A DNA stretch of 64,000 bases, taken from contig NC_135715.1 of NCBI RefSeq assembly GCF_964656455.1, positions 148,483,935 through 148,547,934 on the forward strand, given 5' to 3'. Below are positions 11,727-22,948 of this stretch, in pieces. The stretch is from Halichoerus grypus (taxonomy: Eukaryota; Chordata; Mammalia; Carnivora; Phocidae). Both the position numbers and the translations under genes were made by a program. Each line of letters begins with the position of its first letter. Positions within the stretch are counted from its first letter, which is position 1. The notes under the pieces were generated by a model that did not search any database, was not told the origin of the DNA, and was given only the letters and a program-made list of their open reading frames with translations.

Positions 11727-11911
11727 CTTTTTTTTTTTTTTAAGATTTTATTTATTTATTTGTCAGAGAGAGAGAGAGAGCAAGCACAAGCAGGGGAGCA
11801 GCAGGTAGAGGGAGAAGCAAGGGGCCTGATGCGGGACTCTATCCCAGGACCCTGGGATCATAACCTGAGCCGAAGGCAGACCCTTAACCGACTGAGCCAC
11901 CCAGGTGTCCC
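11727..11911 (-). mobile_element. CAN-SINE, antisense
   Basis: T-run, 'aagattttatttatttattt', GA-rich body and the head ending 'gagccacccaggtgtccc'. The duplication AAGGACATTAATGTTC (11711) / AAGGACACTAGTGTTC (11912) differs at two sites. The 69-codon frame at 11721-11930 is only this SINE. Confidence 0.94.
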
Positions 11912-11927
11912 AAGGACACTAGTGTTC

Positions 11928-13421
11928 TAGTATCAAGAAAGAAAATGCTTTGCTGTACCATGAATGAATGAATGACCAAACAACAAACAAAAATGAAATG
12001 AAAATAAAGGCAGCATGGAATGGATGGAAGCTGGAAAAGTTCTAGTTTCCTCACCGCTGTGTAGGAGGCATAGGCAGAGAAATTTCTCCACCACAGGCTG
12101 GAGAAATGGTAGCCTGCAATTGTTTCACGTCCTTCTTGGAGCTGGAGAGACAGTTGTGACCTCAAATAAGGCAGTCTCTTTAGAAAGTTTTGGAGTCTGT
12201 TGTAATCCATCTGTGCTCTCTTGGCAATTTGCATAACCTTCCTCTAGGGGTGGAGGAAGCAATGGAGAGATAATTTCACTTAAAAAACAAAAACAAAACA
12301 CAAAACTATTTTCTGCACTATTACATTTTTTTACAGAAATCAGGTTACGTTTGAAAATTAATAGGTCATCTTTCCTTTTGTCACCCATTCCACCATTTAT
12401 TTCCCTTGAAGGAAATTCCATTTTTAGCACTCATGAATATTCTGATGAATTAAAATAAGTTGATTGGTAAATATTAGAAATTTGCATGCTTCTGACAAAA
12501 GAATTTTAGCATGATTAAGATATGTTCCTTTAATATTCACCAAGACTGAGGAAAATAAATCCACATAATTTGTCCTAAAATGCCTTTTTGAAAATATTGT
12601 AGGAACCAGAAAAACAAGTAATTTTAAATCTGATTTTAATCAGTGTGTGGCTTTGGGTAACTTATTTCCTTTCTGTATCAGCCTTCTCCAAATTGTTTTT
12701 GCTCAAAATCAAGGAGAAAAGTGGCTCCTTGTTCAAATAAACTTTTTTTAAACATAAAATTTAAAAAATGAAATATTTTTAAAAATATTACATTAAAAAA
12801 TAGGATTCATTGTGGGAAAATTTCAGAATTTTTGGCACATTATTTTGCAATATGAACTTCTACCAGAGGAACTTAGGGTGCAACATCTCCCAAACTTTTT
12901 AAACATAAATTCCATTTTTCGTGGAACACATATAATTTAGGTTTTCTTTTGGGGGAGGAGGTTAAAAACATTGTTTTGGTACAAACTGTGTGTTGTTATA
13001 TAAAATCTATTTGCCCAAGAAAACTAGGTTTCATTGGTAGATTAGTCAACTATATAAAAAATAAGAAATGGCTTTGTTTATTTTGCCATTTCAACTGAAT
13101 GTTAAATTTTATACAATAGAGCAACCACATCTAGTTAAAGGAAAATTACTTGTCAATGGCATCATTGTATCTGATAATCAAAGACTACTTCTGAGAGAAA
13201 CTGCCAGTCAGTTAATCAACACTGAATTATTAGTGAGGAAATTGACAAGATACTCATTTATATCAAGAGCTAAGGAGATTTATCTATATTTCATGCATGA
13301 GTTTAATGGATTTATTATCAAACTTTTGTGGGTGTATCAATCACCTGTTCCAAGTTATATTTTCTTAGATTATTTGTAAGATTAATTATCACTACCATTG
13401 TTCATATTAAAGTGAAGATTT
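11928..13421. other. Low-repeat DNA with minor open frames
   Basis: The part at 12010-12240 is richer in G+C and carries overlapping frames on both strands (minus 11884-12234, 116 codons; minus 12125-12430, 101 codons). A plus frame of 103 codons lies at 13068-13379. None resembles a family I know, and no splice or promoter context supports them. A weak MIR-like piece ('tgtggctttgggtaactt') lies near 12645. Confidence 0.5.
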
Positions 13422-13443
13422 TATAGAGTGTTTGTAGACTTTA

Positions 13444-13661
13444 TTTTTTAAAATTAAAAAAAAATAAAGATTATTTATTTGAGAGAGAGAGCACGAGCAG
13501 GCGTGCATGAGCAGGGGGAAGGGGCAGAGGGAGAGAGAGAAGCAGACTCCCCGCTGAGCAGGGAGCCCAGGGAGCCCAAGGCAGAGCTTGATTTCGGGAC
13601 CTCTAGATCATGACTTGAGCCGAAAGCAGATGCTTAACCGACTGAGCCACCCAGGCACCCC
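13444..13661 (-). mobile_element. CAN-SINE, antisense, GA-rich older subtype
   Basis: It reads 'aaagattatttatttgagag', a GA-rich body with a small internal duplication ('gggagcccagggagccc'), and the head 'gagccacccaggcacccc'. AGTGTTTGTAGACTTTA is found on both sides (about 13427 and 13667). Confidence 0.93.
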
Positions 13662-13683
13662 TGTGTAGTGTTTGTAGACTTTA

Positions 13684-14264
13684 AAAGAATATGCTTTAAC
13701 AGTGACAAATTGATTTATACTAATTGATTTAGAAGTTTTAAAAAATATATTTTGTTTTTTATTTTTTAATAGGTTCTCATACTGAGGACAGTGATACTGA
13801 ATATTTCTTGTTTTTAAATTCAGGGAATACTATTGCTAGTATTCCCTATGATTGCATAATAGATAGTAAAAGTTGTAATTACAGATTAACAGCCTGCAAA
13901 ATAAATTCATCTCCTAGATGGGTCTTATCTGGCCTTCATCTTGTTCAGTTTTTATTTTAAATACAACTTCTAAAAATAGAGGTATTTGAAATGAAAAACC
14001 GCATGTGGTCACTTTGGGCATGCGCTGTCAATGGCAATAGCCAGCTGGAGCTGAGTGGAGGCGGCCTCTTCAGATAGTGCATTGGCTTTCTAGTTTGCAC
14101 TGCTATTCACACAGTACATACCTACACATTTGCATTGTTCCTCTTCTCTCATATCTATGACTTTACTAGCCCCGTTAGAGCTGAGTGTTTAGCTCCTGGT
14201 ATAAATAATTCGAACAATAACAGTATGCAAAATATATACTCTGAAAATGAAATATTTTCATTGG
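13684..14264. other. Low-repeat DNA, possible conserved noncoding stretch
   Basis: No repeat is recognised. The segment 13840-14110 has a mixed composition with a locally GC-richer core ('catgcgctgtcaatggcaat', CAGCTGG, 'gaggcggcctcttcag'), which is unusual for this AT-rich neighbourhood. It could be regulatory, but nothing here proves conservation. Confidence 0.35.
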
Positions 14265-14440
14265 AGAAGCAATGAAGAGAGTTTGGTTTTAATCCCAGAT
14301 CTACCCCTTATTTACTGTCTAACAATTGTCAAGTCATTAAAGTTCCATTGGCCTCAGAAGTCTCTTCTGTGAAATGAGGGGAGTTTTTATGTCTCTTTGG
14401 CTATTAAGAATCTATGAGCACCTAATCAATAGCTTTTTTA
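14265..14440 (+). mobile_element. MIR SINE, sense, diverged
   Basis: The order 'aatcccagatctacccctta', then 'aattgtcaagtcattaaagt' and 'ctgtgaaatgagggga' follows the MIR consensus core (tRNA B-box region, 'gacctTGGGCAAGT'-like part, 'AAAATGGGG' part). It is ancient and mammal-wide. Confidence 0.6.
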
Positions 14441-15247
14441 AAAAAAAAAAAATAGGTTAAGCCTCAATTTAGAGTGATTCTTAAAACTTTAACAGATAAA
14501 TGCTACCTTCATTAGAAACTGCCAGCACGTCAAAGTGGTACTGCACAGGCTTACGTACTGAGTAGCTGTGCATGTATTTACACCCTCTGTTAGCAAGGTT
14601 AAATTTATTTTATTAACCTCAATTTGCCATACTGAGAATCTTTTAGTGAGGAAAAATTAAAAATGAGTATCTCATGAAGGAATGGAATAGATCTCATCTT
14701 GGCTGCTAAGTACCAAATGTTATTGTTCATTTAGTCTGATTAGCAGGGTTCTTTAATCCTCTGCAAAATGAGGTGATTGGGGGAGTGGCTTAGTTACTTG
14801 AATGGTAGGATACATGCATAACACGGAAGTCACTTGTCTGAGGGATCCTTAGGTAGAAGGGCCACACGTTCATAAATTTAAGTCCCCAAAATATTCTTTA
14901 GCACATCTGAACTTCATTTTTTTTTTCCAGAACAGCCCTGATTTGACACATCATTTGTTGTTTGACTCTGTGGCCACTTTATCCTTCCAAATTGTGTTAC
15001 CACTTTATCTCTTTTCCTCATTCCCTTATGTCTTATTTCAGTTCTTTTATTTTGGTTAAATATGATATCCCAGGAATACTGTAGAGATCATTCATTGCTG
15101 TTACTGTTGTTTAACACCCCACATTTGAACGTCCTTTGTATTTTGACTGTCCTTGCACAATTGTATGATTTGGGGTGGAAGTTAGGGTTCCGCTTTCCAA
15201 CACAGAAACTTACGGTTCCAAAACCATCCCCTCCACCGCCACTTTCC

Positions 15248-15248
<1 letters not shown>
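14441..15248. other. Unassigned DNA, no gene seen
   Basis: There is an A-tract near 14440-14452. No named repeat and no convincing frame. The frame at 15062-15385 owes its length to the following (AC)n tract. Confidence 0.5.

Positions 15249-15288
<40 letters not shown>
15249..15288 (+). repeat. (AC)n microsatellite
   Basis: Twenty AC units, then an interrupted unit (gcac). Confidence 0.97.
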
Positions 15289-15292
<4 letters not shown>

Positions 15293-15907
15293 TTCTGTCT
15301 ACTTCTTGACATCCAGAGTGCAGGCATGTGTACTGCTCTCTTTGGCAGCACAAATACTAAAACCGGATGTAGGCATGTGAACTAAATGTAACCAATTAGG
15401 TATCCAGTCTGGAAATTTGAATCTCAAAGGAGTACTACAAAAATTTACAAGAAAAGGGATTACGTCTTCAGAGTCAGCCTTTACCATCCACCCAGTGTTC
15501 TGTATTGGTGCTGTTCACAGTAGCATCATAATTAATACTTTTTCTGGGATGTGAGAGTGACTATTCCTTGCTGCCCAGCCACCTTGGTTTTTGCCAGTTT
15601 TTGAAAAAGGCTCTCAAGGTTTTCCACAGATTATCTGATCTACTTGGTAACTTACAACACACTTCTCTTTAAATTTATTCAAAATCTCTTTCTGTTGCTT
15701 GCAACCAAGGACTTTGATATCAAAGACCTCTTTGCCAGATTAATAAGGTTTGGCCTGGCTTCTAAATACCACACACATTTGAACTTCTCTTAGGCTTGGC
15801 CAGGTGAATTCAAGCTTTTCTGCGCATGCATTCCCTAAAGAGCTATATTAGAAGTTAAGTCTGAAGCCCTAACAGCTGATGGAAAAAAATGTAAGGAAAA
15901 CAATACC
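15289..15907. other. Unassigned DNA, no gene seen
   Basis: Ordinary composition; no repeat family or coding signal was recognised. Confidence 0.5.
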
Positions 15908-16400
15908 ATATTGGTTAGCTTTTCCTGCATAGTAGACAACCACAGCGTCTCGGAGGCATAGAGCAAAAGTGATCTGTTTTTCATGCATCTCTGGGTTGGT
16001 TTGGACTTAGCTCCACTAGGCTGTCTGACTCTGCTTCAAACTCTAGGTCAAACTGGCTATTGCCACTCAGGGGGTTTGGATATAGTCTGCTTCACATTTA
16101 TTCACTCTGGGCCTAAGCTGTTGGGATTCCAGAGGAAGTTCTTCTTATAGTATTGATGGAGGCACAAGAGGGCAAGTAAACACATAATGCCTCTTAGGGC
16201 CTGGGCTGCAACTGCACATTATTCCTTCTGACCATATTCTACTCCTAAAGCAAGTCAAATGGCAGAGCCCCAGGTCAGTGGGCTGGGAAGGACATTGTGT
16301 CAGTAGCAAAAGAACAACAAAATTAACTGTCAAAGGACAAGGATATAGGGAGTAGGGAAGAATTAAGACCAATAATTCAATCTATTATAATTATCCAAGA
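15908..16400. repeat. Probable old interspersed repeat, family not named
   Basis: It begins 'tattggttagcttttcctgc', resembling the start of a common old mammalian repeat ('ttagctattgctgcataaca...'), followed by a GC-richer body. Terminal repeats and target duplication are not clear, so class and ends are uncertain. Confidence 0.4.
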
Positions 16401-19400
16401 TATATATCAATTTGAAGGTCCAAGGATTTAGCCAGACAAAGCAGAGCCGGCAACAAACAATTGTTAGCCAGATTAGGTTGTAGGGAGAGATGTATTCTAA
16501 AACCACAAACCTAGATATGAATGTATGATTGGAACAAAATTATTATGAAACTGGTGTTATAGTCAGAGCCCTAACCAATTAAAGAAGAAGCAATAGGGGC
16601 ATTGTTCTTGAATAAATGGACAGGTTTAGAGCATGACAGATATGCACGAGCTTTTGAATTGGTTGTGGAGGCTAGGAAAAGACTGTTTTCAGTATACAAG
16701 TCAACATAAACACCATCTTCTGGACTTAGTGAGTTAATGGAGGCAGTGTTTATACATATCACATTATTACCATAATGAAATGTTTAATAATTAGCTACAT
16801 TATGGTTCCCAAATAATATATGACCTCAAGAACCTCTTATATTTCAGATGAGGTATAAAATGAATTTTTAATTTTATCTCATCATTTGTTATGAAACAAA
16901 ACTAAGCATAATTGAATCTTGGAGGGAAAAACAAACAATGCACTTCACACTCAGAAGTACAGAAGGTACGTGGATTCCACTGTGGCAAACATGGACAACA
17001 CATTACAAATGCATGATTTGTATTTAATGTCTTTCAGAGAATATTGAAAGCTAAAATTCAGTGAAAAATTTTATCAAATAGGTAAACCTATCTTGTTCCT
17101 TTGTAACTGTGTTCATTGGGATTTACTTCAGAAAATATATTAGAATATCTCATAAGTATATATTTTATCAAAACCATTCAAAATATTCAAATGTTCATAA
17201 TAGCAATAAAGATAGTTTCCCCCTATCTCAGATTGAGAGAATAAGGTAATCATTCCTTATTTCATCTTGAACTGATGGTTATTCAAGTAATGTGTGGTGG
17301 GGAAGGATTTACATAATAAGTCTTAAGAAATCAAGGATCCATCTCTGTTATCACCTGCCTATGACAGGCATCATATCTCTGTCTAGAAAGAAGAAGAAAG
17401 GAGAAAGAGCAAAAGTTGTTGAGGTGAAGCTAATCACACTAATCCCTTTTAAAAGAACTTTCTAGGACATTCTTTCCTTCAACTTTATTTATATTCCATT
17501 ATTTAACACTGGGTCACACATCCAGATCTAGCCATAAGGAAGCCTGGATTTTGATGTTGTTGTTATTGTTTTTTTAAGCAATTGCTGCTCTAAACAAACA
17601 TTTTGCTTTTCAGAGAGAAAGAAAAATGGATATTGGATAGAGTCTTTTATAAGACCTCTATTGTTCTCTCTTTCTCATTTATATATATACATACACACAT
17701 TCATATATGTTTATGTCATATCTATAAATTAGATAAAATATTTATTTGAAATATTAGGTATGTTATTAGATATAATATTAGATATGGTGTTAGATATTTA
17801 TTTAAATATTAGATGTATTTATACTATACTATTTATACTATGATTATGCCAATAGCATTTTTCTTCCTTAATATTTGTGTAGATTTCTTTTGCTACTGTT
17901 CTTTTCCCACACAATTTATTTGTAGTTTCTCATATATAAAATAATTGATTATAGGATAACTGTCTGATTTAAAAATTTAATAAAGTTATCTTTAACCTAG
18001 AAAAGTATCTTAATACATATCAAACTTTTTTCAGAGTTACAATCTAATGCAATAAAAATATATTGTCTCCAAATAGTATCCCTGATTTTACTTCATTTGT
18101 TTCTAAATGAACTCTTAAAAATTGATTTCTGTAATTTTATAAATTCATTAAGAAATAAATGTAATGATGTTTGTTTTGTTATTCCAATGGGAAGGCCATT
18201 TAGATTTTCTCTTTGAAGCAAAATTACAAATTAAATTATTTTAGGATCTGTGAGTTTAAGATGTGTTTTCCTTTGACACCTTAATTAGATCCAGAAAGTC
18301 AGTAGCATTCTAATAATGCCTCAATATTTGAAAGTTAATTGTTTGTGTTATTTGACCTCATTACATCCTTCCCCTTAGTATAATTTGCTAATATAACTCT
18401 TTCAGTATGATGGACTTTTTTTGCTTTGTTTCTGAAATGTTTAGAGGCAGCAAAATGACAAAATAAGATTATTATGTTTTTTCAATTTTTAACTTTTATG
18501 AATTCTCAGCACTATATTGCTTTTCTAGAAATAATTAAAACAAATTATATTTTGATTAAATGGGCTAATTCTCATACATCCAATTCTTCTAAGGGATAAA
18601 CGTTATAGTTGAAACAATATGAATCATTTACTTACCTAAATAAAGACCATTAATCTTCTAAAGAAAAAGTAATGGTCATATCCATGTTATATCTTAGCAC
18701 ACTAATTTAGTTTGGAAGCCTATGGAAATGTGTGGGATTTTTCCTAACAGAGTTGGGTCATGCACATATTCTTCAATATAAATTTGATTCAAGACTGTAA
18801 TTCACACAATTGTTTGAAAACTTTACTAAGTTTTTCATATGCTAAAAATCTTAATTGTAATCATCCTTGGAATTATTTGTATTCATGGGGGGAGGGTGTT
18901 AGAACATACTGACAATTATAAGTTCCACTGAATTAAGGAGAGATGAAAAACAACAGTTAAAGAAGGCTTCCAGTTTACAAAGAAAATAATACAAGAGTGT
19001 GTATCAGCAGGGACTTAAAAAAAAACAAAAACAAAAAACCACAGCATCACCTATGTTATAGGTATCAATCCTCATTACTTCCCACTTTTTCTTTTAAATG
19101 ATGATAATATTGTATGTCGCTGGGATGGTGGAAGTTTGGTTTGAGAAAAAGGAGGAATAAACATTTGTATTTCATACTGTCATAAATTTTTAAGCTTTTA
19201 TTTTTAAGTAAAACATACAGTCAAAAGTGCAAAGATTTTGCCCAGTTATGGAGATGTAATTTTCTAGGATTGAGAAGGGAAAATGTAGATATGATTTATA
19301 CCACGACCAAGATAATTTAAAGAATATATAAAAGTTGTTTGTAAAACCTTTGAATAGATTTACATTTATAATGTGTATTATATATAATATAAATGTATAA

Positions 19401-20449
19401 TAGATTTCAATTTAAGGATATAATTGTATTTCTAAAAATATAACATTAGGTGGAAAAGGAATATGGATAAATTTAAGGGAATACATTTTAAGATACTCAA
19501 TTTTTTAATATGTTGTTTTCAAAAATCTGCTTGAACAATTTTTTTAATATCATAGAATATTTATTAGTATAAATTTCTATTGGCAAGTGGAATAGTGGAA
19601 TGGAAATATTAATTCAAAGGAGAAAGGGAACAAAGTAAAATGCCTGACTCTTAAGGAAAGGTTTTTTTTAATTGTTTCTTATATAGATGTTGGTGGATGT
19701 CAAATCACAATTATATATAGATAGATACAACTTTCATTTATATTAATATATAAAAATTAGTATATAATTGCTAGTATATTTAATATAGTGCATTTTATAT
19801 GAGTGTGTTTATATAAACAATTATGTAACATGCTACTGTACATACATACATACATATTAAATGGATTCATTTAAAAGTGTTATAGAATATTTATCTTAAA
19901 TTTTGTAGTGATAAAATATAGATGTCTAATTAAAAATGCTTGAGTTTTTACATAGTTTTTCAAAATTATTTTAAATGTTAAAGAGCAAAATTTTCAAAAA
20001 CAACACAAAGTGAATTTTGACTTATAAGAATGTGTTCAGGAAGATGTAGAAACTTCTCCTAATATCTTCTCCAGCTATCCTTCTAATATTTTTATTTATC
20101 CACACTACTGACAACTTATCTATTCTTCCAAAATGTATCAAAGTTTTATTTTAAAGAAATAGTACCAGTTGGAGAGTCCTTGGAGAGAGAGTGAGTGAGT
20201 GAGTGAGAGGTGCTTATGTGCACGTACATGTGTGTCTATGTATATAGAGAGTGTATACATAAATATATGTACATGTATGTATATTTAAAGCTCATACATA
20301 TTCAAATTTAGTCATTTTAGTTTGTATTACAGTAAATCTCTAGATTCCTGAAATTCCTTCTGTACTTATAATTGGTATATTCTTACATAATAGACATAGC
20401 CCACACTTGGAGATCTGTCCAGGTTCCCTGATTTTTACCATTTTTTTAT
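16401..20449. other. Long AT-rich stretch without young repeats
   Basis: Four kilobases without a SINE or recognisable L1. It holds TA-rich low-complexity tracts (17680-17830, 19370-19400, 19700-19870) and a GAGT tract at 20187. The section 18200-18460 contains several homeobox-type TAATTA/TTAATTAG words and little simple repeat. No gene was seen. Confidence 0.5.
20187..20207 (+). repeat. (GAGT)n microsatellite
   Basis: About five GAGT units, followed downstream by TATG/CATG-rich purine-pyrimidine sequence to 20280. Confidence 0.9.
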
Positions 20450-20890
20450 GCCACTTCTGCTACTTGGCCCTTTTGCTTTCCATGGCCAGGTCAGTATCTT
20501 GAGTCTTTCTGAAGACTGGCCTCAAGCTAATGGAACTGCTTTGCCTTCAAGGGCAGAGAGAGTCAATGTGGTTGGGAGTTTATCCCCAATTCACTCTCCA
20601 TCCACCCTTGACTTTAGATGGATTCAAATATATGGAAAGTCATCTTCCCTCCTTTAAATAGGCATAACTCCGAGGCATAATTTACACTCCCAGGATCCCC
20701 TGCAAGATCAAATTAAAGCCCCCCTCCCTGTGATTTTACCTAAGATTGCACTCTTTCTTGGCTTCTTCCCCTCCCTTGTCCTTCTTCCTTTTTCTTTCAA
20801 CTGCAGCTCCTGGGAATAATTTTTAAATAAATGATTTGCCCAGAAACGCACTCCTCAGAGTCTGCTTTCTGGAGGACTCAGCTTAATTTG
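20450..20890 (+). mobile_element. Probable ERVL-type LTR fragment
   Basis: A pyrimidine-rich block with an AATAAA-type signal ('aaataaatgatttgcccaga', about 20825) is followed by 'gtctgctttctggaggactc', an arrangement typical of ERV-L LTR 3' ends. The 5' boundary and target duplication are unclear. It could instead be an unrelated 3'-UTR-like sequence. Confidence 0.4.
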
Positions 20891-21249
20891 ATAGGTGCTG
20901 TGAAATGATTGAAAAGCAGTTCCCTAATATACTATCCTTAGTGAGGTGTTTAAAGGTATTACCAAGGCAAAATCATATCCTACATATCTCTTAATAAAAT
21001 AAGTTAGATTTAAGGAGGACCAGTACTAGGGCTAGGCTAGTGAAGAACTTACCAAAGAGGCAAAGTTTTAAGGTCACCAAAGCCTCAATAATTAAGATAA
21101 GTAATACTTTAATGCAATAATTTAAAAAATTAATATAAAAAATCTATGATGTAAGAATTATTTGCATTTTAATTAAAGAGAGGATCGGTACTAGTGATTT
21201 TTTTCTTTTGCTTCAGTCTCCAGTGTGGTTTGGCATGGCTGAGTACTTT
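20891..21249. other. Unassigned DNA
   Basis: No gene or named repeat was recognised. Confidence 0.5.
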
Positions 21250-21853
21250 GACTTCCAGAAGCCAGAAAAAGATTAACAAACAAATAAGCAATCCAAATCA
21301 ACACAAAGAAAGAAATAATAAAGAGCAGAGAACAAAGAAATTGAAAACAGAAGAAAACAGTGAAAGAAAATATGGGTTCTTTAAAAAGAAAATTGATAAA
21401 CTTTTAGCAAGACAGGCAAGGAAACAAGAGAAAGACCTAACTTTCCAGTATCAGGAATGAAGGGAGGGAATATCATTGCAGACTACAGACATCAGAAGGA
21501 TAAAGGCAATACTGGGAACAACTCTAGGCAAATAAATTTGGCAAGTTAAAAGACGGACCAAATCCCCAAAAAACACAGATGACTAAAACTCACCCAAAAT
21601 GAAATCAAATGAAATAGATAATCAGAATAGTCTAATACTATTAAAAGATACTGAATTGGTAATATGAAAGCTTACAATAAAGAAAACATAAAGCCCAGAT
21701 AATTTTATTAGAGAATTCTACCAAACTCTTAAAAAATTAACACCAATTCTATGCAAACTCTTCCAAAATACAGAATAGGAGCCAAAACCTACCAATTTTT
21801 TATATAAAAGGCTAGCATTACCCTAATACCAATACCAAACAAAGGCAACACAC

Positions 21854-21889
<36 letters not shown>

Positions 21890-22095
21890 AAAAGAAAAGT
21901 TGAAAAAAAAAAACTATAGACCAGCTCTCTTGTGAAAATACACATAAAAATCCTGGATAAAATACTTCAAATCCAATCCATTATATTGTACAGCATGATT
22001 GAGTGAGATTAATTCTGGGGATGCTAGACTGATTCAATATTTAAAAATTCATCAATGTTAATCTGTCATATTAACAAAATAAAGCCAAATTAATT
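21250..22095 (+). mobile_element. Old L1 ORF2 fragment, sense
   Basis: Sense ORF2 sequence follows the usual order: 'gggttctttaaaaagaaaat', 'gagaattctaccaaactctt', 'aggctagcattaccctaata', 'ctatagaccagctctcttgt' and 'attcatcaatgttaatctgt'. The 88-codon frame at 21194-21460 is part of it. A (AC)n tract has grown at 21855. Frameshifts and stops are common. Confidence 0.88.
21855..21884 (+). repeat. (AC)n microsatellite inside L1 ORF2
   Basis: Fifteen AC units, seeded within a 'caacacacaac' stretch of L1, at a different ORF2 position from the four tracts of the recurring site. Confidence 0.96.
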
Positions 22096-22565
22096 GAAAA
22101 TTCATTTTTGGCCTGGTAAACAATACTACTTATTAAAAGTGAAGCAGTCAAAGTTGTGAAATGACTGAGAAAGTAATTAGTTTGATTTACAGACTGGACA
22201 GATTTGGCAATTATGATTTTTATGTTGTTTTTTTTTTAACAACTCAAGCTAGTATGGAGAAAATAGGACATAATTTTAATATTGTCACTGAGAAAAGCAT
22301 AAAACATATTAAATAACTTGTTTTGTTCTTTTTCTTAATTTACTGCTTATGTACTGTATGGAAGAATTAAGAGTATTATATATAATATAGATACACTATC
22401 TTGCAGAATTATAATGCATAAGCATTTCTATTTGGAATATATTTGCCTGATAGCAAAATAGATATTTTTCCCAATTAATACACAGATACTAAATCTGTAT
22501 TCTGCATTTCACAAGAAATGCTTCCATTTGACAACTATAATTATGTTTTTGACTTGCTGACTTTA
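22096..22565. other. Unassigned AT-rich DNA
   Basis: No gene or named repeat was recognised. Confidence 0.5.
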
Positions 22566-22579
22566 AAATGGTCTAGTGA

Positions 22580-22688
22580 GGGGTGCCTGGCTGTTTCAGT
22601 CAGCAGAGCATGCCACTCTTGATCTTGGGGTTGTGAGTTCAAGCCCCATGTTGGGTGTAAAACTTACTTAAAAAAAAAAAAAAGGTTG
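22580..22688 (+). mobile_element. Short tRNA-Lys SINE, sense
   Basis: It has only a tRNA-like head and short tail: 'ggggtgcctggctgtttcag', then the B-box-like 'ggttgtgagttcaagcccca', 'ttgggtgtaaaacttactt' and a poly-A. The target duplication AAATGGTCTAGTGA lies at 22566 and 22689. It lacks the CT-rich body of the other SINEs and is a distinct subfamily. Confidence 0.94.
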
Positions 22689-22747
22689 AAATGGTCTAGT
22701 GAATCTTAAAGCAAACTACCTTCCCAACTCTCAATAGAAGCCACATT

Positions 22748-22933
22748 CTGGAGTGTTGGGGTGGCTCAGTCAGTTAAGCGTCTACCTTCAGCTCAGGTCA
22801 TGATCTCAGGGTCCTGGGATCCAGCCCCACATCCAACTCCCTGCTCAGCAGGGAGTCTGCTTGTCTCTCTGACCCTCCCCCTGCTTGTGCTGTCTCTCTA
22901 TCTCTCTCTCAAATAAATAAAATCTAAAATAAA
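22748..22933 (+). mobile_element. CAN-SINE, sense
   Basis: 'ggggtggctcagtcagttaa' head, 'ctcaggtcatgatctcaggg', a CT-rich body and 'caaataaataaaatct' tail. The target duplication AATAGAAGCCACATT lies at 22733 and 22934. The outermost head bases are altered ('tggagtgttg'). Confidence 0.95.
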
Positions 22934-22948
22934 AATAGAAGCCACATT

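Noticed and set aside
15062..15385. Plus frame of 107 codons and its minus partner
   Set aside because: Both owe their length to the (AC)n tract, which has no stops in these frames; no conserved domain is visible.
22580..22688. Possible tRNA-Lys gene
   Set aside because: A- and B-box-like sequences are present, but an A-tail and target duplication show it is a SINE head; no proper cloverleaf is evident.
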